64,000 bases of DNA from Ascidia mentula (Eukaryota; Chordata; Ascidiacea; Phlebobranchia; Ascidiidae), in NCBI GenBank assembly GCA_947561715.1, contig OX387199.1, positions 13,521,001 through 13,585,000 of the forward strand, given 5' to 3'. Positions 54,241-64,000 of this stretch are shown here, piece by piece. The notes beneath the pieces were generated by a model. The model was not told where the DNA came from, made no database searches, and saw only the letters and a program-made list of their open reading frames with translations. Numbering within the stretch: the stretch's first letter is position 1; each line of letters begins with the position of its first letter. Made by a program: the position numbers and the translations under genes.

Positions 54241-57217
54241 TTACTGATAACCCACACCGGGTTGTCGGGGCCTGTAACCTCTGCCAGCAAATAAACGATG
54301 AGGGTTGGAACCCCCTGGGGGTGCCTGACCCTGGGCTATGTACCCTGGTTGTGTTGCTGGGGGGCCTCGAGGTTGTTGGTATCCTTGTTGGGGAATTGGG
54401 TTTGGTGGTTGGGCATATTGACTTGGCTGTGTCGGCTGCGGTGAGCCAGTGTATGGGTTGGTGACTTTTGGTGATTGTTGTTGACGAGGGTCCTGTCTTT
54501 GATGATGTTGTTGTTGCTCATATGGATTGTATGAAGCATTTTGGTTGCCTGGAGTACCATAGTTTGCCTGTAGATAAGTATATATATTCCTAATGATATA
54601 TACATTTTTCAAGAGCGGTTATTGTTCAAGATTGAATTTTTTTTTTTTTTACCAACACAAAACCTTTTCTGCAACACCAACAACCATATGCTAAAAAATT
54701 GATAGAGCTGTGTTTAGTTGAAAATCTTTTCAGATTTAAATTTAATAAATTAAGGCCTTTTACCTTGAAAATTAATGCTTAAAAGTATTAAAATTTTCTT
54801 CTACCCATTTGTAGGTGTTTATATGCAAATCAGTATTTGCTCATAAAGCACCAGTTGTAACAATTTTTTATCTTGTTAGTTTCATATGAAGGGAAAGCGA
54901 AAAAACACAAACCTGTGGAGCTGTATTCATTGGGTTGGGCATATTAGATGAAGTGTACTGAATACTTGTCACTGGATGATTTCCCTGCAATGGAAGCTGT
55001 TGTTGTTGTTGATGTTGTTGTGGTTGCTGTTGTTGTTGTTGTTGATGTCCATAGGGGTTATTCCCCATGTAGTTGTTTGACTGGTTCTGTAAAATTAAAG
55101 CTTATGTTGAGCAAACCAAAAATATGCACCAACTGGAGTTCACACTCAAGACAAAAGAACTAAAATACTTTTTGTCTGGTCAGGTGAGCAACAAGTCACA
55201 TAAAACACTATGATGAACCAACCTGTGTCTGTGGTGGTTGAATTGTCTGTGCAGAAGAACCTGACATTGTGGTTTGAGATCCTGGTTGGTAACTATTTGG
55301 CATTTGCTCTGGCAGTGAGTTCTGTGTTGGAAAGTTCTGACCCGGGTTTGGAGGCATCATGCCAAATGATTGGTGCAAAGAATCCACTGATGTCGGAGTG
55401 GTGTGTTGTTGTTGTTGTTGTCGTAATTGTGCAGCTGAAGAAACACTTCCTAGACTTTCTACAGGACTTGGCACTCTGTCAGCTGCAAATAAATCTACCT
55501 TTGATAAATGACTAAATATGTGTCATATACCTACAGTACTGCTAGTGCACTGTTTTAATAAGAAACTGACTGTTAAACATTTAAACATAAAAACGAACTT
55601 TCGCGAGCTTGATTTCGCTTCCTTAGGTGCATCTCAAAACAGTGCACCAGCAAGCACTATAGGTATAGACCAGAGACTGACACGGTGCATTGAAGAAATT
55701 GAAATATGTCAGATAATGTTTATGGTATTGATACAAACATTTAAAAAAAAACAAATTAAAAGGGGGCAGTATGATTGTTTATTTTAAAAATACAAAATCA
55801 ATTTGTCCTAATAAAGTGGAATTATTAGTTAATGCCTTATTCAAATATTTTAATAAACCGGTTACAGGAAAAGACTACTTGCTTAAAAACAGTAGTTCAA
55901 AAAAAGAGGATCATTATAATCTTTTCTAAAAACTGAAATTGGTTATATAGGAGATGGAAAGATAATGACTCTGTTTTGATTGGCTCTTGTCACAGTTCTG
56001 ATATACAGTAAACCAGAATAATATTTAGCATAATCATTTTTAGAAATCCACAATTTGCAACAATGTTTAAAAGAAAAGTTTCAACATTTAAACTGTTTAA
56101 ATGAAAAGTTACAGCCCCTTGCGTAAAATTAAAACCAGTGCCCTTACTCGTTTTATCAGGGTTTGGGGTTGGTTGGGCAGCGCTATTCAATGAAGTTGTT
56201 AGTGGGTCAAAAGCAGGTTCATATGAAGGTTGACTGACAGCAACTGGAGCCACTGCTGGCATCTGTTTTTCAGGCTGAGTCTTTGCCTCTAAAGAACATT
56301 CGGATATATACAATAGGTCCGGTTTAAGCGTACTTATTTCTCTTTACCAGGAGCTACATGGGTAGGATTTTCAGTCTTTACTTCATCTGTTGTAGTTTCT
56401 GAAGCAAGTTGATCCAAAAGTTTGTTTACTTGATTCCTGATTTGCATTAATTCACTTCGAATTCCAACCACGTTGCCCACTTGCTTAGTAACTGCTTGAG
56501 GATGTGCTTTGGCTGTAACATAGTAAACTTGAAAGTTACACAAAACTGTGTATATAAGTTTTACTCATTTATCGTTTTACAATTAGAGATGTAATTATAG
56601 TTTTAAGTAGTTTCAGTGCTTTTACTTGTTGAACACATAAACAATTTACATATTTAAACAACTCACTACTTAACTAACTCCCTGCTTTACGCATCCTAAT
56701 TCTGAATTGTTGAACTTACCAAAGTAAATTTTGTATGTTGCTAAGAAGATTTCAAATGTGCCAATACTTTATAAACAATGCAAATGTTTTTTTTCGTTTT
56801 ATGATGAATATATATATATATATATATATTTATTTATTTATACTTACTAAAAATTGTTAGCTTTAGTATTCTGCTTAGTTGTATTGCCAAGTTCATGTCA
56901 GAGTCATCGAAAATTGTGATGAGGTCTCCATCTTAAAACAATATAGATGTTTAGAACATATTTACTCTTGACATTGTAAAGCTAAACAATGCAAACACAC
57001 CTTCATCAGCATACTTAATTGTAACTTCTTCGTTTGTTTCCAGAGTACCTCGAAAAACTCTTTGCATCATCAAAATTAACTCGTCGTAAGTAAGTTCTTC
57101 ATTATAAATAGGAATTCGTCGTATGTCATCGCCCAAACGCGCCTTTATTATGAGCTTTCCAGCCAAATCTGCGCCGGCCGACGACTGGTTGTGATTTGTT
57201 GATGCAGCGTTTAACAT
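54241..57217 (-). CDS. TFG: TFG, ER-exit-site scaffold (455 aa, 7 exons)
   Basis: Exons on the minus strand: 57217-57001, 56931-56848, 56512-56348, 56288-56148, 55482-55223, 55086-54913, 54567-54241; all phases agree. I take the ATG at 57,217 because no earlier in-frame ATG exists. Residues about 18-100 form a PB1 domain ([48 protein letters not shown]). Next is a coiled coil ([19 protein letters not shown], about 120-140). Then a long Pro/Gln/Ser/Tyr-rich low-complexity tail with CAA-encoded Gln runs ends in [14 protein letters not shown], very like the end of human TFG (about 400 aa). TFG polymerises via PB1 and coiled coil at ER exit sites, binds Sec23 through its tail and helps uncoat COPII vesicles. 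The promoter region is shared, divergently, with STX16. Confidence 0.95.
56805..56840. repeat. TA microsatellite in TFG intron 2
   Basis: A run of alternating T and A, about 24 bp (56,807-56,830), passes into TTTA repeats just past the end of exon 2. A simple repeat, probably length-variable between individuals. Confidence 0.9.
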
Positions 57218-58343
57218 AATGAACAATCAAAGAGGTGTCGAAGCTGGAATTAACTAGTGAAAAACCTGCGAAACAAGTAGCTTACTGTAACCCACAGGTA
57301 CGTTTTCTGAAGCACAAGCAGCATAAACCTGTTTAGTCATGTGGCTGCGCCTGCGTGTCACTGTCACCCCAAGCGTTGCGTAGTAAATTCCTTGGCCACG
57401 AAGTTAAAATCAAATATGTAAGCGATTTGCCCATTAAAATCGTTTAATTTATTGTGTTTTGTTGTAAATAAAGGATAATTGCAGGGCATCGCAAAATAGT
57501 CAATAATTAGAAGTTGAAACGGTCCATCATAGTGTTCAAAAACTTAAAAATATTATTTACATAACATTAATTTGCAACTACACTTACGAAACTTTTTCTT
57601 TTGATGTCAAAATATACTGATTTACAAAATAATTGAAATTTTAACCACTCATGCGCGGGTGTTTCGAAAATGGCTATTACGGCTATTGCGGCTATTACGG
57701 CTATTACTGCTATTACTGCTGCCATCGTAGGCATTAAGCCTAGGTATTGTAGGAATCGTCAACAATTTGCATAAAACAGTTATGCAAGTTCGTTAAATTT
57801 GGTTTGAAAGTCTTCTCCCTATACAAGTTGGTGAAAAGCATACATGAACAACACAACATCTAAAAAAGTGTACCTAAAGAACTAAACAGCTAGTTAACCT
57901 CAGGAAGATATTAATAGGTTATCGTATAGTAGTAACAGTCGTAATAGCCGTAATAGCAGTAATAGCAGTAATAGCAGTAAAAGCCGTAATAGCCGTAATA
58001 GCCGTAATAGCGGTAATAGCCATTTTAGCAACACCGCTCATGCGCATCGACACTGACTGCAGGTACAACTTTTTCTTCGATCAAGTTTTTATGAAAACTG
58101 AAAAGCTGTTGTGTGTGTGTGTTTGTGCTGATTTTGCCTTTCTTGCATCGACTTTTTATGTTCGTACGTACAAATCTAATGTTGTCAAAATAAAACATAC
58201 GCGGTAAGATGTTTGTGGCTTGAGTTCGTTTTAAAATTCGTCAAAAGTTGTTGGAAGCTGGTTTTGTTAAAGGGAGGCTGTGGTCAGCATCTGCATCACA
58301 CCATCATCCACTCAAGATAAGACGTAACTGAAAGTAATCCAGA
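57218..58343. promoter_or_regulatory. Divergent TFG-STX16 intergenic region
   Basis: About 1.1 kb separates the two start codons. It must hold both promoters. The 9-mer-repeat MITE at 57,657-58,036 occupies its middle third. No TATA box can be assigned with confidence. The rest is AT-rich single-copy-looking sequence. Confidence 0.5.
57657..58036. mobile_element. MITE with 9-mer microsatellite arms and 9-bp target duplication
   Basis: CTCATGCGC stands immediately before (57,648-57,656) and after (58,037-58,045) the element. The termini GGGTGTTTCGAAAATGGC and GCCATTTTAGCAACACCG are imperfect inverted repeats. Directly inside each is an array of the 9-mer GGCTATTAC (left, about 57,671-57,722) or its complement GTAATAGCC (right, about 57,934-58,022). 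The arms could fold into a long hairpin. No coding. An 8- or 9-bp duplication fits hAT or Mutator-like elements. Confidence 0.85.
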
Positions 58344-60150
58344 ATGGCAGTAAGATCACTGACAGATGCCTTCCTTCTTCTTAGGAACAATGCCATGCAA
58401 AACAAGCACATGTTTGCAAACCACAATGTAAATATAGCCAATATGTATTAATGTATTGTATACATTTTGAAAACAGTATTTTATAATTTGCTTGCCTAGA
58501 AATGATGTTAGCTATAGGCCTACTGACTTTGTTTTAAGTTTTCTGCATTGTGTTTGTGAACTAGTTCTTATTAGCTGTAAATAAATAATTTCTTCAACAA
58601 GAGTTTTGTTTTGCATGTCTATTTACACTGAAAAAAAATTCAGAATGTGGCATATGAAGATGACACGATTGCTTTGGTTGGAAATTCTTCTGATGTTGAA
58701 TCGTCAGTTTCATTTAGAAAGCAAACATTTGCTGACTGGTTGGTTTGATTACAATATAATTCATGTTTTCTGACATGCATAAATTAAACTACTGTATTTG
58801 CGGCGTTTCAGGACAGATACTACACAGGAACTGAACTACAATTTGGCAAGAATTGAAGATAAAAGTAAGTACAATAGATGTGATTACTTTCTATAACTGC
58901 ACTATAAGTGAATCTGACTTAAATGATTTGTTGTGTAGACAAATTTTAAAACAAGCAAACATAATATTTTGATGTTTCACTGCAGTTCAAGAACTTACAT
59001 TGTTACACGATAAGCATCTGAATCGACCGACTTTGGATGATAAAGTTGACGAAGAACAAGCAATAGAAATTCTTACACAAGAAATCACTCAGGTACATAA
59101 GTTTCTGTGTGCCTGATTTTAGGCTTTTTTAAAAGTTTAAACTTATATCGAATTGTTTTACAGCTATTTTACAGTTGCAATGGAAGTATACAGGTTATTG
59201 GAAGAAGATGTCAAAAGTCCAGAAACCAGGAAAAAACTATCCTAAAAAATGCCATGTCTTCATTTGCAACAACGTTACAAGATATGTCCGTAAACTTTAG
59301 AAAATGCCAGTCTGCTTATTTGAAAAGTTAGTTTGCAAGCTTGTATGACGCAGTGCATCATTTTCTTGTTTGCATATATATTGCAGAATTAAAACGAAGA
59401 GAAGAGAGATCAAACCATTTCTTTGGGCAATCAAGTGCACTAATGGTGGAACAAAATGAAGATGACATTGATGATGAGTATTTTGAAAAGGTTTGTTTAG
59501 AAAATAACAAAATTTAGTTTGTCAAGTTCGAAATGATTTATTCTCTATAATTAAACTCTGTGATGTTTGACATATACTAACATCCCACAGGGTTTTTCAC
59601 AAGAGCAAATTGCTTTTGTAACACAAAATGCTGTCAACATTGACCAAAGGGAAGAAGAAATACGTTCTGTTGTACAAAGTATCACCGATCTTTCGAATAT
59701 ATTTCGAGATTTAGGAAGCATTATTGTTGAACAGGCAAGTTTTTTATTTCTTGACCTGAGAAAAAGACCAACGTTTAAATCAACATTAGTTCAAAGAAAA
59801 ATGTCACTAAACTTTTATATTTTACTAGGGAACAGTTTTGGATCGTATAGATTACAACGTGGAGCAAACTGTTGTGAAAGCAGAAGCTGGTGTTACGCAA
59901 CTAAAAAAGGTCAATTAAATTTATGTTGTTTCTAGCATTTAGGTCTGGTGTATTTTTTTGGTAAATTATTTTGTATCATATGAGACTTTGTTGTTGTTTT
60001 TTGTTAATATGCATCATTAGTTGGGTTTTTATGTTGTATTTATTGTAGGCGGAAGAATACCAGAAGAAGAATCGCAAACTAATAATAATAATTGTTATGG
60101 CCATTGTAGTTATAGTTCTTGTTATTTTGCTCATTGTGAAGCGACATTAA
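58344..60150 (+). CDS. STX16: Syntaxin-16 (310 aa, 9 exons)
   Basis: Exons: 58344-58427, 58644-58738, 58812-58864, 58986-59092, 59164-59326, 59387-59490, 59591-59734, 59829-59909, 60049-60150. Phases agree; human STX16 is about 325 aa. The N-terminus [20 protein letters not shown] matches the Vps45-binding peptide of syntaxin-16/Tlg2. A Habc-type helical bundle follows ([27 protein letters not shown]). The Qa-SNARE helix has its central glutamine in [20 protein letters not shown], followed by [17 protein letters not shown]-terminal anchor (IIIIVMAMVVIVLVI-type, about 290-306) ends the protein. It serves retrograde endosome-to-TGN fusion with syntaxin-6 and Vti1a. The intron after exon 7 begins with GC rather than GT (CAG|GCAAGT). 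Polyadenylation signals are at about 60,333 and 60,671. Confidence 0.96.
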
Positions 60151-61026
60151 AAAGTTTTCAGTTTGGCCATTCGTTATCATTGCTGCTACTTCTGCTTTTT
60201 AGCAGCTTAACAATCATTTGTTTGAATGATTGTGGTCTTTTGACTAATGGCAACTGCCTATATTTCTTCCAAATATGTTAATGTATCTGTACCAGTTAGC
60301 ATCATATAGGCATGTCATAAGTTATTGTTTAACAATAAAGTAACCTTATACTTCCCACATGCATTTAAAGTTGCAGATCCACTTTATTTTTCTTTCTGTG
60401 TAAACCTTGTTTTCTTATCGCTCCTTTCTAAATATTGCCAACAATTATCTTCACCTTACTTTGACAGTAAGCACATTGCACCCTTACTTATAAACAGTTG
60501 TCATTGTTAAAGTTATATGAATGCTGAACTACCTTGAAACTTACGACAAATTCAGTTGACACTGTGACAAGGTTCGGGTGCGTAGATGTTAAGTTGTGTA
60601 AACATAGTCCTTTTCGCTTCTGTTTAACTTTTTTATGAAAAGGTTTTTATGTTGTGTGACCATGTAGTGCAATAAAATGTTTGTTCTGTATTAGCTCAGG
60701 CTTTTAACGAATGGTGTTGATTTTGCAGAATGGTAGGAGTATGGATAATGTTGCCGAGCCAAAATCTAATCTCAAAACCTGTTAAATGACAAACGCAGAC
60801 GTGTAATGTAGGAATAGTTTTGCAAAAGTATGCAAATTAGCGCGGGGGTTTCCCGGTTGGCGCTGATTCCAAGTTGGCGATGCGCTCATGCGGTTTGTTT
60901 CGATACTGAAGGAAGGAAGGAAGACGAACACGGACCGCCACAGCGATTTTGCTAAATTTTGAAGCCGAAGCTCGATTGAAGTTTGCACAGAAGCGCAAGT
61001 GGTTGTTAATATTGAAGTTGGTGGAA
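60151..61026. other. STX16 3' UTR and HINT promoter region
   Basis: AATAAA at 60,671-60,676, and an earlier one near 60,332, likely end STX16 transcripts. The remaining about 350 bp before the HINT start codon carry its promoter. GC content rises near 60,835-60,900. No TATA is assigned. Confidence 0.5.
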
Positions 61027-61953
<927 letters not shown>

Positions 61954-63469
61954 CTTTGCAATATTTGGATATACTTTTCATTTCTAAAGTGCACATCACC
62001 AAAACATCATGAAAAAAATTCATGCCAATTCAATAAACGAAAGTAAACCTATGCAATTCTTATTAACTTAAAGTGCCCATATGGAATGATTTCATTGCAG
62101 TACAGGTGTAAAATTTCATTCTGGACACAACTGTTTTCTGTAAAAGATGGTTCCATCAATCTTATATACATAAAAATTGCAAAATGTAAAGTAATTGTAG
62201 GTAAAAAAAGGTTTTATGGCTGAAATGTGTTCGAGGCGTGTGCAAAACATATACATGCATATGGGGGTATAGTTATTGTTCTGCAAACTTGACAATGTTT
62301 GCGTTTATTTTCGCGCAAAAGTTTGATAGCATGGATGCAAACGAATTTTTGTGGCAAAGGATTTCAGCGGCAAACATTGTTGCGTAGAATTATAAGTTAG
62401 AATATATATCTGATTTAAATAAATATATATATTTTCATATTTGATGTCTTTGGATAGGACAGCCTATGAACTTCAACGTGTGAAAAAATCAAGTCGCTAT
62501 GTTGTAAGATGTAGCCGAGTTACCCGCGGCCAAATTTTGTTACCGGCGATTTTTTTAACTGCAATTCCTCTGGACAGTTTTGCAACGCTTTCAACTTGAA
62601 AGCCACGAAATCGCTACAATGAAAAATGTTTCTTGCGTTGTTTTACGGGCAGCTTGATACCTGCTGCAACCCAAGATCTCTTGGGTGAAAATATTGTGAA
62701 TGCAAATTTTCGTAGATTTAGTATGGACAAGTGTCACACCACAGTGCAGGGTTTTTTCTCAGACCCCCCGTCTTAGATCATTTTGCAACCTGATTAGCGT
62801 TGAAAATACTACAAACAATATCAACAATAACGAATATCAAAATAGCGGTAAGTGTGAATTCTTCAGACGCGTAGTAAAAGAAACGAAAGAAAGAAAAAAA
62901 ACTTGTAGCCTAAACAACTTTAAAATCGTAAGATACAACGATAGTGTAAGAACCATTCAAAAGTAGACTAATTGTACAACCAATGCAGTTATGAATTACT
63001 GCAGTGATTACTGCTAATACGCACTGTTTGAAACGTACTAATTTTTTAAGGTATCATTACGAACCCCCTTGCAGTCGTTGCGGACCCCTAGGGGTGAGTA
63101 TCACACTACAGAGTATACCATGGGCACACAGTGGTTGATTGTACTATGACGTCACAAAACCAATTTTTCTCTGTCGCGTCAATTGACAAACTGATTTTCA
63201 GCAGAAACACGCAAAAAAAGTTATTAATCATTTCAATTTAACGCACAGACAGCAATTAATTTACAACATAATGTCATAAATTAGTAAAACTAAAGAAATG
63301 AACGAGAACTAAAAATGCTAACCTTTTTGTTACGTAATAAGGGCGAATATTACGAAATATTGCTCTACGCATACAGCTGACCAAACCCACCCTCTTAGAA
63401 GAAAAACAAAAAACGAATGTAATCTAATTATGTATTAAGTTGTTTCATAAATGTACGTTTTCGACCATA
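61954..63469. other. Intergenic stretch after HINT1
   Basis: Beyond the HINT polyadenylation signal the sequence is AT-rich. I see no coding exon, RNA gene or named repeat. The frame 62,700-62,966 has no domain and no splice partner. Confidence 0.55.
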
Positions 63470-63921
63470 ATGAAGAATGGTTTAAATGAAGTTCAGAAGC
63501 AGCGACGGTGCAGTTATGAACAGTCACCAGCCAACATGTTGCTCGAAAAAACAACCAAGGAAAAAATGGTAGAACTTCGTCAGTTACTTTCTGTGGGCGG
63601 TATGTCAAGTTCATGATTCTTGTGCGCGTTGAATTATCGGTTTTGCAGTATTAAAAGTAGCATGTTTTTTGCCGTGGCCAGGAGGCGCAATAATTAGGAC
63701 AGTTACAAATAACCTGTTTAGACGAGTATGTCGAATCATATCCACGTGACCTAGCTGAGAAGCTGGATGTTTCGAGTGACGTTGTAGTAAAAATGATGGG
63801 CTTGGAAGAGATGCAAGCATTGCGCAAGAGGGCAAAAATTCTTTCTCGTCTGGAGGACTGTAAAATGCGGATAGTGACTGCACTTGAAATGGCCGATGAA
63901 ACGGTCGGTATTGTTACTTAA
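63470..63921 (+). CDS. Unrecognised small helical protein, two exons visible (possibly partial)
   Basis: Exon 1 (63,470-63,599, starting MKNGLNEVQKQRR) ends in phase 1 at G|GTATGT. Exon 2 (from 63,722, after CCTGTTTAG) restores the frame: DEYVESYPRDLAEKLDVSSD, KMMGLEEMQALRKRAKI, LSRLEDCKMRIVTALEMADE. It then reaches TAA at 63,919-63,921. The encoded about 109 aa are charged and strongly helix-forming, coiled-coil-like. If the GTCGGT at 63,904 is a donor instead, the gene continues off the window. I do not recognise the family. Confidence 0.5.
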
Positions 63922-64000
63922 GCACATACAACGGGTTCCCCGTTCGGGTGTGCCTTTAGTCGGGAGTGATACAGTCGTATACGCACGATCAAGAAGTGCA
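63922..64000. other. Right window edge
   Basis: The last 79 bases follow the possible stop of the two-exon gene. They could be its 3' UTR or the beginning of an intron. Nothing else is visible. Confidence 0.4.

Noticed and set aside
54948-55515. Plus-strand frames with poly-Val/Asp composition
   Set aside because: They are the reverse complement of CAA/CAG-encoded glutamine runs in TFG exons 5 and 6.
57671-58022. Plain microsatellite
   Set aside because: The mirror-image arrays, termini and flanking 9-bp duplication are better explained by a MITE insertion.
60949-61026. N-terminal extension of HINT1 that could look like a HINT2-type presequence
   Set aside because: There is no ATG in that extension. 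The ATG at 61,027 gives the normal HINT1 length.

Overview
The window looks like a piece of an AT-rich invertebrate deuterostome genome, most likely a tunicate (ascidian, Ciona-like). The reasons are animal genes with chordate-like proteins (myosin VI, TFG, syntaxin-16, HINT), mostly short GT-AG introns, tight gene spacing, and mobile elements of kinds reported from ascidians. The assignment is inferred from character only; no species marker was found.

The left part (about 1 to 30,600) holds no host gene that I can support. It is a graveyard of nested mobile elements. Present are a terminal-inverted-repeat (TIR) family with ends at 1,227, 3,291, 25,777 and 29,206; a hAT miniature element with a perfect 8-bp target duplication; a P/THAP9-type transposase remnant; Ty3/gypsy pieces; a Penelope-like element with GIY-YIG endonuclease coding; Tx1/L1-type LINE pieces; and a Polinton fossil (protease and major capsid protein) split by a Harbinger-like element that carries a MADF gene. 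A LINE chimera and a BEL/Pao fragment follow. A fold-back repeat ends about 90 bp before the first host gene.

The right part (30,680 to 64,000) is gene-dense. In order: an intronless LRPPRC-like mitochondrial PPR gene (+); a convergent four-exon gene for a membrane-anchored YccV/HspQ-domain protein (-); a complete 30-exon myosin VI gene (+); a nine-exon gene for an unrecognised single-pass membrane protein with a C-terminal YxxM motif (+); seven-exon TFG (-); divergent nine-exon syntaxin-16 (+); three-exon HINT (+); and the start of an unrecognised coiled-coil-like gene (+) at the right edge. All exon chains were assembled by eye from splice sites and reading phase, and each gives an uninterrupted frame.

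The genes are not an operon. TFG (COPII/ER exit), syntaxin-16 (endosome-to-TGN fusion) and myosin VI (endocytic, minus-end-directed motor) all act in membrane traffic, but their adjacency is probably chance. The best candidate for something undescribed is the nine-exon gene at 50,828-53,460. Its layout resembles the transmembrane adaptor proteins of vertebrate lymphocytes: tiny ectodomain, one membrane helix, long disordered tail, proline run and YxxM. No similarity was recognised.
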